A program made the position numbers and the translations under genes. 51,982 nt of DNA, from NCBI RefSeq assembly GCF_011065895.1, contig NZ_JAALCR010000037.1, positions 1 to 51,982 on the forward strand, written 5' to 3'. This document shows positions 44,410 through 51,982 of the stretch, piece after piece. The notes beneath the pieces were generated by a model. The model was given only the letters and a program-made list of their open reading frames with translations, was not told where the DNA came from and searched no databases. This stretch comes from Paludisphaera rhizosphaerae. GTDB lineage: Bacteria; Planctomycetota; Planctomycetia; Isosphaerales; Isosphaeraceae. The stretch's first letter is position 1. The number at the start of each line of letters is the position of its first letter.

Positions 44410-45768
44410 ATGAGTCTCTCCCGCCGTCTCATCCTCGTGGTCTTCGTCCTGTTCCTACCACCCTCCGTTTGGGCGGAAGCTCCGCGCGTGAGTCGCATCG
44501 ACAACGGCGTGGTCCGCGTGGGCGTCGACCTCGACCTGGGTGGGGTGATCACCGAGTTGGGCCGGTCCGACCCCAAGACCCCCAACCTCATCAACTCGCA
44601 TGATTACGGCCGTCAGATCCAGCAGTCGTATTACAGCGGTCCTCAGCCGTTCGGGAAGGCGCACCCGGGCTGGAAGAACTGGCCGTGGAATCCGATCGGC
44701 ACCGGCGACGCGTACAAGAACCCCGCCCGGGTCGTGGAGCATACCAACGACGGCAAGGTCCTCTATGTGAAGTCGATCCCGATGCAATGGGCGCTCAACA
44801 ACGTCCCCGGCGACTGCACGTTCGAGACCTGGATCGCGTTCGACCCGGCCTCGCCCGCCTCCCTCCTCGTGCGCTGCCGGCTGAACAACGCCCGAGAGGA
44901 TCACACCCAGTATCCGGCCCGCGACCAGGAGTTGCCGGCGGTTTACACCGTGGGGACGCTGCACCGGCTGATCACCTACAAGGGGACGAACCCGTTCGCG
45001 GGCGAACCGGTCGCGACGATCGCCAACGCCGGGCCGCCGTGGGCTTCGTGGACGACCCCGGAGCACTGGGCGGCGCTGGTGGGTGACGACGGCTGGGGCG
45101 TCGGCGTGATCCATCCGGGTTTGTACCACTTCATCGGCGGGTTCCACGACAAGCCCGGCGTCGGCGGGCCGAAGGACAATCCCACCGGCTACATCGCCCC
45201 CGTGCGGCAGGAAATCCTCGATCACGACATCGCGTATGAATACTCCTACGTCCTGACCCTCGGCACCGTCGACGAGATCCGCGAGCGCGCGAAGGCCCTC
45301 CGTCCGGCCGACTCCCGCCCCAACTTCCGCTTCAACGTCGATCGTCGTCACTGGACATACCACGACCTCGCCGATGCGGGTCTGCCGCCGAAAAAGGGCC
45401 TGCTCCTGAGCGCCACCGGCTCGGACGCCTACGCCCTCGCCCCCGAGCAGTGGTACCCCGCCGCCGACGTCCCCCGCCTTCACCTGACGGCCGCCAACCT
45501 GACGACGGCCCCGATCCGAGGTTTCCTCTTCTGGCGCGGGCCGGGCGAGTCGTTCCACGACGATCGGAAAGTTCCCTTCGAGATCCCCCCGACGCCCAAC
45601 CCCGACGCCCCGGAGCCGGTCGTCGTCGACCTCGCCGCCCATTCCGGCTACAAGGGGACCGTCGCCGCCCTCCGCATCGACCTCGACCCCGCGCCGACCA
45701 TCCCGAAGGCGACTCCGTTCCTCCGGCTCGACGCTCTTTCATGGCGATCCTCGACCAGGGCTGACTGA
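44410..45768 (+). CDS. Exported protein of unknown function
   Basis: The 452-residue protein has a signal peptide (SRRLILVVFVLFLPPSVWAEA, cleavage near 24). The mature part is beta-rich with many Trp, Tyr, Gly and Pro residues (e.g. YYSGPQPFGKAHPGWKNW, WALVGDDGWGVGVIHPGLYHF). This composition is typical of jelly-roll or carbohydrate-active folds. I do not recognise catalytic residues. A periplasmic or secreted role in polysaccharide handling is a guess. The ATG at 44410 was chosen because it begins the signal peptide; a start at 44338 would place 24 basic residues before it. Confidence 0.7.
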   Translation: MSLSRRLILVVFVLFLPPSVWAEAPRVSRIDNGVVRVGVDLDLGGVITELGRSDPKTPNLINSHDYGRQIQQSYYSGPQPFGKAHPGWKNWPWNPIGTGDAYKNPARVVEHTNDGKVLYVKSIPMQWALNNVPGDCTFETWIAFDPASPASLLVRCRLNNAREDHTQYPARDQELPAVYTVGTLHRLITYKGTNPFAGEPVATIANAGPPWASWTTPEHWAALVGDDGWGVGVIHPGLYHFIGGFHDKPGVGGPKDNPTGYIAPVRQEILDHDIAYEYSYVLTLGTVDEIRERAKALRPADSRPNFRFNVDRRHWTYHDLADAGLPPKKGLLLSATGSDAYALAPEQWYPAADVPRLHLTAANLTTAPIRGFLFWRGPGESFHDDRKVPFEIPPTPNPDAPEPVVVDLAAHSGYKGTVAALRIDLDPAPTIPKATPFLRLDALSWRSSTRAD

Positions 45769-45866
45769 CTCCGCATCTTGCACCGCCAGGGCCTTGTGCG
45801 GGACCGGGCTGGGCCCGAAGATCGTGGCGATTTCTGCTTCGTCGTGCGATCGAGGCCCACCCCGAC

Positions 45867-47174
45867 ATGAGTACGCTTTGCTGGATTGCGCTGGTCGACC
45901 TTTGCGCGGTCGTTGTTCTGACCCTGCGGAAGGTCGACGTGCGCCTGGTGCTGCTGCTGGGGGCGGTCCCGCTGTTCGCGGCTGCGGGCAAGTCAGGGAT
46001 GGTCGAGATGCTGGCGAAGGTCGTCGCCGAGATGACCAATCCTGCGACCGTGGTGCCGATCGGCGCGGCGATGGGGTTCGCCTACGTGCTGCGCGTCACG
46101 GGATGCGACCGCGAGATGGTCCGGCTGATGCTGCGGCCTCTGCGATACGCCCCCGCGCTGCTGATCCCCGGCGGCGTGGCGGCTGGGTATCTCGTCAACA
46201 CGACGATCGTCAGCCAGGCCGGGACGGCCGCCGTCCTGGGGCCGATCCTGATCCCGCTGCTCCGGGCGGGTGGCATGGAGGCCGCGACCGCCGGCGCGGT
46301 GCTCTTGCTGGGGGCCTCGATGGGGGGCGAACTGTTCAACCCCGGCGCGGTCGAGATGCGGAAGCTCTCCGACCTGACGGGGCTTGAGGGGCACGTGGTC
46401 GTCTCGCGGCAGGCTCCGCTCAACTTCGCGGCCTGCGGCGCGGCGCTGTGCACATTCTGGATCCTGGCGCTGCGGCGGGATCGGAGGTCGGCGCCCGCGC
46501 CCGAGGCAGAGGAAGCGGCCGAGACGCGCGACGACCGGCGGATCAATCCGTTCAAGGCGATCGTGCCGGTGGCCCCGCTGGCCATCCTGTTCGCCGACGC
46601 CGCCTTCGGCGCGTCGTCGCCGCTGGCGGCGTTCCAGGGACCGTCAAAGATCCTGGCGGCGATGCTGGTGGGCGTCTTGCTCGCCTGGGCGGCCGCGCCG
46701 GCGACGGGCTCGAAGCTCGCGCCCGAGTTCTTTGAGGGGGCGGGCTACGCTTACACGCACGTCATCTCGCTGATCGTGGCGGCGTCGACGTTCGCCGAGG
46801 GGGTTCGCGGCAGCGGCCTGATTCGGGTCCTCGTGCAGATGCTGGCGGACCGTCCCGAACTGGCGCCGATCGCCTCGGTCGTCTTCCCGTGGGGGCTGGG
46901 AGTGATTTCCGGGAGCGGGATCGCGCCGGCGGTGGCGATCATGGAGTTCTTCGTCCCGGCGGCCGATTCCCTGGGGCTCGACCCGGTCCGGATCGGCGCC
47001 CTGGCGTCGCTGGGGGCGCACTTCGGCCGGACGATGAGCCCGGCGGCGGCGGTCGTCGCCATGTGCGCCCGGCTTTCCGGCGAGCCGGGCCCGCGGCTGA
47101 TCCGGCGCGTCGTCGCGCCGCTGCTGGTCGGCATGGCGGTCATGATCGCCGCGACGGTTTTGCGCCTGCTCTGA
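45867..47174 (+). CDS. dcuC: DcuC-type C4-dicarboxylate carrier
   Basis: The 435-residue integral membrane protein has about twelve hydrophobic segments. It resembles the DcuC family: TVVPIGAAMGFAYVLRVTGCDREM (about 57-80), GYLVNTTIVSQAGTAAVLGPILIPLLRAGG (about 108-137), GASMGGELFNPGAVE, VISGSGIAPAVA and HFGRTMSPAAAVVAMCA near the C-terminus. Such carriers exchange or take up fumarate, succinate or malate. A cytoplasmic loop of charged residues (about 205-230) divides the two halves. Substrate assignment is by family only. Neighbouring genes do not reveal a dicarboxylate pathway. Confidence 0.8.
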   Translation: MSTLCWIALVDLCAVVVLTLRKVDVRLVLLLGAVPLFAAAGKSGMVEMLAKVVAEMTNPATVVPIGAAMGFAYVLRVTGCDREMVRLMLRPLRYAPALLIPGGVAAGYLVNTTIVSQAGTAAVLGPILIPLLRAGGMEAATAGAVLLLGASMGGELFNPGAVEMRKLSDLTGLEGHVVVSRQAPLNFAACGAALCTFWILALRRDRRSAPAPEAEEAAETRDDRRINPFKAIVPVAPLAILFADAAFGASSPLAAFQGPSKILAAMLVGVLLAWAAAPATGSKLAPEFFEGAGYAYTHVISLIVAASTFAEGVRGSGLIRVLVQMLADRPELAPIASVVFPWGLGVISGSGIAPAVAIMEFFVPAADSLGLDPVRIGALASLGAHFGRTMSPAAAVVAMCARLSGEPGPRLIRRVVAPLLVGMAVMIAATVLRLL

Positions 47175-47477
47175 GTGGCTTCCGCCGAACGTGGCGTTCA
47201 GGAAAGCCCCTTTGATATGTTAGACTCGTTCGCCTCAAGCATGGCGGGCCGGGAGGGCTTTCCGACCCTCGTCGGAACTCTCCGCCAGGCGTAATCATCG
47301 AGCGCGGCCGGCCATGCAGCGGTCCCGCTCGATGGTTTTCCCGGCAGTTTCCAGTCGTCGACGGGCCGCGAAGCCCGCGGTTCGACGACCGGGAGCATCG
47401 GGGCCGAACTCGCAACGGCCGTCGCGAACGCTCCCCGCTTCCCTCCGGTCGAGCCTCTCAACAGGAAGACGCATTCC
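47175..47477. other. Intergenic region of about 300 bases
   Basis: No gene is supported. TG-T-TAGACT at 47219-47226 is a weak extended -10 form but would leave a leader of about 250 bases. Several GC-rich short palindromes (e.g. GCGGCCGGCC) are present. Confidence 0.4.
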
Positions 47478-48491
47478 ATGACGAAGGCCCCCCTCGCCCA
47501 ATCCGTCTCCACTGCTCTGAACAAGGCCCGCACCTGGCAGGGGCACTGGCGCCGCATGCTCCTCTCCAGCGACTATCGACGCACCTGGCGGATGATGAAG
47601 GCGGCTGGAGCCCTGAACGTAGGGGGCGAGCCTCGCGAGAAGCGGATGCCCAAGCATCTTGAGGACGCCCGCCGTCGCGCCGAGACGCTGACGCCACGTC
47701 CCCTGGTCGAGGCCGGGGCTTACGAGATCCACATGCTCTCGGGGCACTCGCACGTGGGCATGGGCTGCATCGCCCTCTGGAGCCTGGTGCGCTGGCTGCC
47801 CCCCGAGGTCTCGGTCTACCTGCACAGCGACGGCTCCATGACGGAGGCCGATCAAAACGCCTGGCGGCGCGTCTTTCCGAACATCCATATCGTGACGGCC
47901 GACATGATCGAGCCGCTCAAGGAAGCCTTCTTCGCCGACGGCCGATTCCCGCTGATCAAGGAGTTCAGCAAGACCAGCGTCTACTCGCCCAAGGTCGTCG
48001 ACTTCCATCTGATCGGCTCCTCCAAGGTGATCGTCTCGCTGGACACCGACGTCCTGTTCTTCAAGAGGCCCGACGAGCTGATCCGCGTTTGGGACCAGGC
48101 GCTGAAGGGCGATCGGATCGTCTCGACGTTCTTCGACATCATGAACGCCTATCTGTGCCCATTGAAGGAACTGGACGCCCTGATCGGCCCGGTCCCCCGG
48201 CGATTCAACTCGGGGATGTGCATCCTCCCCAGGCTCAGCCTGGCCGACTTCCAGGAGATGGAAGACATGTACGCGAAGGTCGGCGCGCACGATCCCTCGC
48301 TGCTCAAGAACATCTGGCTGGAGCAGACGACGCACGCCTGGCTGGCCGCGAAGAACCACGGCTATTTCATGGGCCCGCAATACGTGATCGGCCAAACCCT
48401 GCCAGGCTCGACCGCCGTCCACTACGCCGGCGTCTTCCGCGAGCTTTACTTCGCCGAGGGGCTCCCCCTCATTTTCAACGACCGGAACTGA
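47478..48491 (+). CDS. Glycosyltransferase-like protein with DTD motif
   Basis: The 337-residue protein lacks a signal peptide. Its N-terminus is basic and the central part looks like a GT-A fold of the family 8 kind: IHMLSGHSHVGMGCIALWSL (about 84-103), SVYLHSDGSM and KVIVSLDTDVLFFKRPDEL (183-201), where DTD is the likely nucleotide-sugar/metal site. The second half contains FNSGMCILPRLSL (about 245), matching the NSG phrase of such enzymes. It would transfer a sugar onto an unknown acceptor. No cell-wall or polysaccharide cluster surrounds it. An AGGAAG box precedes the ATG. Confidence 0.7.
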   Translation: MTKAPLAQSVSTALNKARTWQGHWRRMLLSSDYRRTWRMMKAAGALNVGGEPREKRMPKHLEDARRRAETLTPRPLVEAGAYEIHMLSGHSHVGMGCIALWSLVRWLPPEVSVYLHSDGSMTEADQNAWRRVFPNIHIVTADMIEPLKEAFFADGRFPLIKEFSKTSVYSPKVVDFHLIGSSKVIVSLDTDVLFFKRPDELIRVWDQALKGDRIVSTFFDIMNAYLCPLKELDALIGPVPRRFNSGMCILPRLSLADFQEMEDMYAKVGAHDPSLLKNIWLEQTTHAWLAAKNHGYFMGPQYVIGQTLPGSTAVHYAGVFRELYFAEGLPLIFNDRN

Positions 48492-48643
48492 GACGCCGGA
48501 CTGGCCCCGTGGACTCGACCTCAGGTGCACGCGACGAACCGACCGGCCGCCCCCTGCACGTCTTGTCGGGGGTGAGTCGGCCTCGTTAGGGTGAAGGTCG
48601 CCTTGGGTCCGAGAATCGAGCAGGTCGAGGGAGTCGCATCGCC

Positions 48644-49141
48644 GTGGCCGACAATCATTCGTTCGACGTGGTCAGCGAGATCAACCAGGTCGAAATGCAC
48701 AACGCCGTCACCCAGGCCCAGCACGAGTGCGCTGTGCGCTACGACTTCAAGGGGACGAAGGCGGCCATCGAGTACAACAAGAAGGACGAAGTTCTCACCA
48801 TCACGGCCGATCACAAGGGCCAGCTTGAGACCGTCATCCAGGTGCTCAAGGAGAAGATGGCCAAGCGAGGCGTGGCCGTGAACGCCCTGGTCAGGGGGGA
48901 CGTCGAGGAGGCGTCGCATGACTCCGTCCGCGAGAAGGTGACGATCCACTCGGGAATCGACACCGACGACGCCCGCAAAATCGTCAAAGACGTCAAGCAG
49001 ATGAAGATCAAGGTTCAGGCCCAGATCATGGACGACAAGGTCCGGATCACGGCCAAGAAGATCGACGACCTTCAGGCGGTGATCGCCCACCTCAAGGAGA
49101 ACGGGCCCAGATACCCTCTCCAGTTCGTCAACTTCACCTGA
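48644..49141 (+). CDS. yajQ: YajQ family nucleotide-binding protein
   Basis: The 165-residue protein starts with GTG and reads SFDVVSEINQVEMHNAV (about 6-22), RYDFKGTKAAIEYN (about 32-45), and ends with PLQFVNFT, all YajQ (DUF520) hallmarks. It has two ferredoxin-like halves. Homologues bind nucleotides, and one Xanthomonas member binds cyclic di-GMP and controls transcription; this role has not been shown for planctomycetes. The HD-GYP protein encoded elsewhere in the window would act on the same signal if both are active, but there is no physical link. Confidence 0.92.
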   Translation: MADNHSFDVVSEINQVEMHNAVTQAQHECAVRYDFKGTKAAIEYNKKDEVLTITADHKGQLETVIQVLKEKMAKRGVAVNALVRGDVEEASHDSVREKVTIHSGIDTDDARKIVKDVKQMKIKVQAQIMDDKVRITAKKIDDLQAVIAHLKENGPRYPLQFVNFT

Positions 49142-49153
49142 CCCGATCCGCCG

Positions 49154-49188
49154 ACCCGCGCCGGTAGAGTCGCCGCCGGTCGCGGGGT
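49154..49188 (+). terminator. Imperfect hairpin after yajQ
   Basis: ACCCGCG-CCGG pairs with CCGG-T-CGCGGGGT, one extra base in each of two places, around an 11-base loop. It begins 13 bases after the yajQ stop. There is no clear T-run. Confidence 0.4.
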
Positions 49189-49298
49189 TCCCGGGCTGAA
49201 GACCACCTCCTCCAGAGCCGATCTCACATTCACCCGGAGGCGAACCGGGCGTGGATGGGCGCGAGTGCGCCAGGCCGGACCCTGGAGGAGGACGACGG

Positions 49299-50477
49299 AT
49301 GGGCTTCCTGAACGGACGTATGACCTTCACTCGCTTCCGCGTGGGCGGGCCCTCGCCGCTGCCGTTCTCGGAGGAGATCCTCGGGCAGCTCGAAGCGCAC
49401 AAGATCGGCAAGCACAGCCCGGCGGAACCCGTCGACGGCGTCAGCACCGGCTGGGGCGGCGGCGGACACGTCCTGGACGTGAACTTCGACCTCGCCAAGA
49501 ACCTCATCAACGACGCGCTCCACGCCTCGATCCGCGTCGACACGGACAAGATCCCTGGGACGCTCCTGCGGGCTTACACCCAGATCGAGCTGGACGCCCG
49601 CGCCGCCATGAACCCGAGCGGCACGCCGACGAAGGCCCAGCGCCAGGAGGCCAAGGAGGCCGCCAAGGCCCGCGCCGAGTCCGAGGCGTCCGACGGCCGC
49701 TTCCGTCGCTGCAACCACTACCCGATCCTCTGGGACGGCCGCGAGGATATCCTCTACGTCGGCTCGACCAGCTCGAACGTCGTGGAACGGGCCACCTCGC
49801 TCTTCCGCGAGACCTTCGAGCGGACCCTGGAGCCGATCACGGCCGGGGCGCTGGCGATGGGGAACCCGGAGTCCATCGCCGAGTCCGACCGCGTGGCCGC
49901 GAAGCTGGGCGAAGGGTCGCTGAACCTCTATGGCGGCGACAGCGGCGACCAGCTGGCGACCGTCGCGTGGGTCGAGAAGGCCCCCAACATGCTCGACCAC
50001 CTGGGGAACGAGTTCCTCGTCTGGCTCTGGCACCAGCTTCAGAACGAGAGCGACACGATTCCCCTGGCCGACGGCTCCGACGTCGCCGTGATGATGGCCA
50101 AGACCCTGACCCTCGACTGCCCCCGCGGCGAGACCGGCCGGGACAGCCTGATGGACGACTCGCCGACGCGTCTGCCGGAAGCCTTCCGGGCGCTCCAGTC
50201 AGGCAAGCTCCCGCGCAAGGCGGGGATGATCATCGTCCGCCACGGCGCCCAGTACGAGTTGACCCTCCAGGCGGAGAGCCTGGCGATCACCGGCGCTCTT
50301 CTTCCCAAGCCCGAGGAACGCCTCGCCCCGTACGAGGCCAAGTGCGAACGGGTGGACGGACTCCGCCACTTCGCCCAGACCCTCGACCTCCTCTTCGACG
50401 CCTACCGCTCGCGGAAGACCGCCGGCACCTGGGCCGAGGAAGTCGGCCGGATCAAGAAGTGGATCACGGCGGCCTGA
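49299..50477 (+). CDS. RdgC-like recombination-associated protein
   Basis: The 392-residue protein begins MGFLNGRMTFTRFRV, followed by a helical stretch and a TGWGGGG segment, as in the N-terminal part of RdgC. A charged helical linker rich in Ala/Lys/Glu (about 120-145) leads into a central alpha/beta domain (ILYVGSTSSNVVERATSLFRETF, about 158-180). The C-terminal part again has alternating strands and helices. E. coli RdgC is a ring-shaped DNA-binding protein that limits RecA and is about 300 residues, so this one is longer by about 90. The assignment is by general layout and needs a profile search. The ATG at 49299 has GGAGGAGG about 8 bases upstream. Confidence 0.55.
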   Translation: MGFLNGRMTFTRFRVGGPSPLPFSEEILGQLEAHKIGKHSPAEPVDGVSTGWGGGGHVLDVNFDLAKNLINDALHASIRVDTDKIPGTLLRAYTQIELDARAAMNPSGTPTKAQRQEAKEAAKARAESEASDGRFRRCNHYPILWDGREDILYVGSTSSNVVERATSLFRETFERTLEPITAGALAMGNPESIAESDRVAAKLGEGSLNLYGGDSGDQLATVAWVEKAPNMLDHLGNEFLVWLWHQLQNESDTIPLADGSDVAVMMAKTLTLDCPRGETGRDSLMDDSPTRLPEAFRALQSGKLPRKAGMIIVRHGAQYELTLQAESLAITGALLPKPEERLAPYEAKCERVDGLRHFAQTLDLLFDAYRSRKTAGTWAEEVGRIKKWITAA

Positions 50478-50517
50478 GGCCGTTTCGAGAACGGTTCATG
50501 TGTGCGGCATTCTAAGT

Positions 50518-50691
50518 CCCCTCTCCCGCCGGGAGAGGGCAGCCGCGCAGCGGCGGGTGAGGGTCGTCGGATTTTGGAGGGCCCATCGCTCGCGCGGCCC
50601 GACGATCCAGGCTCAATCTACAGGTCCGACGACCCTCACCCGGCCCTTCGGGCCACCCTCTCCCACCGGGCTTGTCTTTACCCACAAGTCC
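50518..50691. repeat. Palindromic intergenic repeat (REP/MITE-like)
   Basis: Nested arms: CCCTCTCCC-GCC-GGGAGAGGG hairpin (50519-50539); a perfect 17-bp pair, 50555-50571 with 50625-50641 (GGGTGAGGGTCGTCGGA and its complement); GGCCC-TTC-GGGCC (50642-50654); CCCTCTCCC again at 50656-50664; and GGGCTTGT/ACAAGTCC (50668-50691, one G-T pair). The layout is that of dispersed REP-type elements, probably present in many copies in the genome (inference). Confidence 0.7.
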
Positions 50692-50794
50692 GATCGTTGG
50701 GCGGTCGGGGTTCGTAGTATTGGTATGATATGGAGTTCCCCACGTTTGGTGGGCGCTCGGGGGAGTTGGTATAACCGCACCAATCCCCCGGAGA

Positions 50795-51085
50795 ATGACG
50801 ATGCCGCCGAGGTACACCGACGAGTTCAAGCTCGAGGCCGCCAGGCTGGTCCGCGAGCAGGGATACACCGTCAAGGCCGCCGCCAAGAGCCTGGGCGTCG
50901 ACCCCGGATCGATCCGCGGCTGGGTCCGCAAGCTGGCCCCGGCGACGGCCGGGCCCGGCCCGGCCGCCTCGCCCGAGGAGCTGCAGCGCGAGCTGCGGCG
51001 GCTCCGCGAGGAGAACCGCCGTCTCCTCATGGAACGCGAGATCTTAAAAAAAGCGACGGCCTTCTTCGCCAAGGAGAATCCGTGA
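50795..51085 (+). CDS. IS3-family transposase OrfA (helix-turn-helix)
   Basis: The 96-residue protein starts MTMPPRYTDEFKLEAARLV and has a helix-turn-helix (about 6-47, VKAAAKSLGVDPGSIRGWV) followed by a leucine-rich coiled coil (about 58-85, LQRELRRLREENRRLLMERE). It binds the IS ends and dimerises. It ends with TGA, overlapping the GTG start of orfB. Confidence 0.93.
   Translation: MTMPPRYTDEFKLEAARLVREQGYTVKAAAKSLGVDPGSIRGWVRKLAPATAGPGPAASPEELQRELRRLREENRRLLMEREILKKATAFFAKENP
51046..51053 (+). other. Programmed -1 frameshift site of the IS
   Basis: Seven A residues followed by G (A7G), near the end of orfA. The orfB frame is -1 relative to orfA and is open across this point, so slippage would give the OrfAB transposase as in other IS3 elements. 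Confidence 0.7.
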
Positions 51086-51945
51086 GGTTCGCCTTCGTCC
51101 GCGATCATCGCCGCCGCTGGCCTGTCGAGGTCCTCTGCGACGTCCTGAAGGTCTCGCGCAGCGGCTTCTACGCCTGGCTGCAACGGCCTCCCAGCCGTTC
51201 GGCCGAGCGTCGGCTGGAGTTGACCGCCGTCATCCGCCAGGTCCACGAGGAGAGCCGACGAATTTACGGTTCGCCGCGCGTCCACCAGGAGTTGACCAAG
51301 CGGGGCGTCGACTGCTGCGAGAACACGGCGGCCGGGCTGATGCGCGACCACGGCATTCGAGCCAAAACCCAACGCCGATTCGTCCCCAGGACGACCGACT
51401 CCCGCCACGCGCGGCCGATCGCCGAGAACGTCCTGGCCCGCGACTTCACGCCCGACCGCCGCGACGCGGCCTGGGCCGCCGACATCACCTACATCCCCAC
51501 CGCCGAGGGCTGGCTCTATCTCGCCGTGGTGCTGGACCTGTTCTCCCGAAGGATCGTGGGCTGGTCCGCCGCCGACCACCTCCGGGCCGAACTGTGCGTC
51601 TCGGCGATGGAGATGGCCCTGGGCCGTCGCCATCCGGCGGCCGGCCTGCTGCACCACAGCGACCGCGGCGTCCAATACGCCAGCGAGGTCTTCCAGGCCG
51701 TGCTCGCCGGCCGCGACATCGAACCCAGCATGAGCCGCAAGGGCGACTGCTGGGACAACGCCGTCGCCGAGAGCTTCTTCGCCACCCTCAAGAAGGAGCT
51801 GACGCATCACGAATCCTACGCGACCCGCGAGGAAGCCCGCCGGTCGCTGTTCGAGTACATCGAGGTCTTCTACAACCGCATCCGCCTCCACTCGACCCTG
51901 GGCTACATGAGCCCCGCCGACTACGAGGCCGCCAACCCCACGTAA
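51082..51945 (+). CDS. IS3-family transposase OrfB (DDE integrase core)
   Basis: The 287-residue protein starts with GTG. A helical N-terminal part (HTH_21-like, RRIYGSPRVHQEL) leads to an rve-type integrase core. The DDE triad is in WAADITYI, LHHSDRGVQY and NAVAESFFATLKKEL; all are present. It catalyses cut and strand transfer, mainly as the OrfAB fusion. The C-terminal YNRIRLHSTLGYMSPADYE is complete, so the element should be functional. Confidence 0.95.
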   Translation: MRFAFVRDHRRRWPVEVLCDVLKVSRSGFYAWLQRPPSRSAERRLELTAVIRQVHEESRRIYGSPRVHQELTKRGVDCCENTAAGLMRDHGIRAKTQRRFVPRTTDSRHARPIAENVLARDFTPDRRDAAWAADITYIPTAEGWLYLAVVLDLFSRRIVGWSAADHLRAELCVSAMEMALGRRHPAAGLLHHSDRGVQYASEVFQAVLAGRDIEPSMSRKGDCWDNAVAESFFATLKKELTHHESYATREEARRSLFEYIEVFYNRIRLHSTLGYMSPADYEAANPT

Positions 51946-51982
51946 CCCCTCCCGAGCGCCCACCAAACGTGGGGAACTCCAA

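Larger units (their letters stand above)
50731..51981 (+). mobile_element. IS3-family insertion sequence, apparently intact
   Basis: The 1251-bp element is bounded by perfect 31-bp terminal inverted repeats (50731-50761 and 51951-51981, beginning TGGAGTTCCCCACG). It carries orfA and orfB with the usual overlap and a -1 frameshift site. Only one base of right-hand flank lies in the window, so a target duplication cannot be tested. The left flank reads ATA, and the right flanking base A is compatible. Confidence 0.93.

Noticed and set aside
50512-51966. A 484-codon minus-strand frame across the IS
   Set aside because: Antisense of a complete IS3 transposase pair bounded by inverted repeats.

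Overview
The window is high-GC bacterial DNA with the hallmarks of a planctomycete, most likely of the Isosphaeraceae type (inference from gene content, not from a marker gene). The signs are: two very large Ser/Thr protein kinases with C-terminal TPR arms, one of them translationally coupled to an ECF sigma factor; three exported proteins with an N-terminal LEPR-XLL-like sorting motif; a giant alpha-2-macroglobulin-like protein fused to TPR blocks; an Uma2-family protein; and short zinc-ribbon proteins. No rRNA, tRNA, CRISPR array or prophage was seen.

Layout. 1-5.9 kb: a DedA-family membrane protein (minus strand, cut by the window edge), an Uma2-like nuclease, a CARDB-repeat exported protein, an alpha/beta-hydrolase-fold protein lacking its catalytic serine, and a zinc-ribbon membrane protein. 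5.9-8.4 kb: a compact cbiM-cbiQ-cbiO operon for a nickel/cobalt ECF transporter, preceded by a dyad resembling a NikR site. 8.4-12.9 kb: a TPR-kinase (minus) diverging from an HD-GYP protein (plus); a perfect 14-bp hairpin then separates the latter from the convergent macroglobulin gene. 12.9-20.9 kb: the 2689-residue macroglobulin/TPR protein. 21.4-23.2 kb: a LEPR-XLL protein. 23.3-36.3 kb, minus strand: a 2761-residue exported repeat protein, then an ECF sigma factor and its overlapping 1302-residue kinase.

36.8-50.5 kb is mostly plus-strand housekeeping and metabolic genes: an exported AGE-type epimerase, pdxH, a zinc-ribbon/STAS protein, a PIN toxin-antitoxin pair, thrS, a small unknown gene coupled to a PLP-dependent dehydratase, an exported unknown protein, a DcuC-type carrier, a glycosyltransferase, a YajQ-family protein and an RdgC-like protein. 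50.5-52.0 kb holds a palindromic intergenic repeat and an apparently intact IS3-family insertion sequence. Its right inverted repeat ends one base before the window ends.

The genes suggest three working groups: envelope/exported giants (macroglobulin, LEPR-XLL proteins), a Ser/Thr-kinase and sigma-factor signalling layer with an HD-GYP protein, and ordinary metabolism. All functional statements rest on motif recognition by eye; no database search was run.
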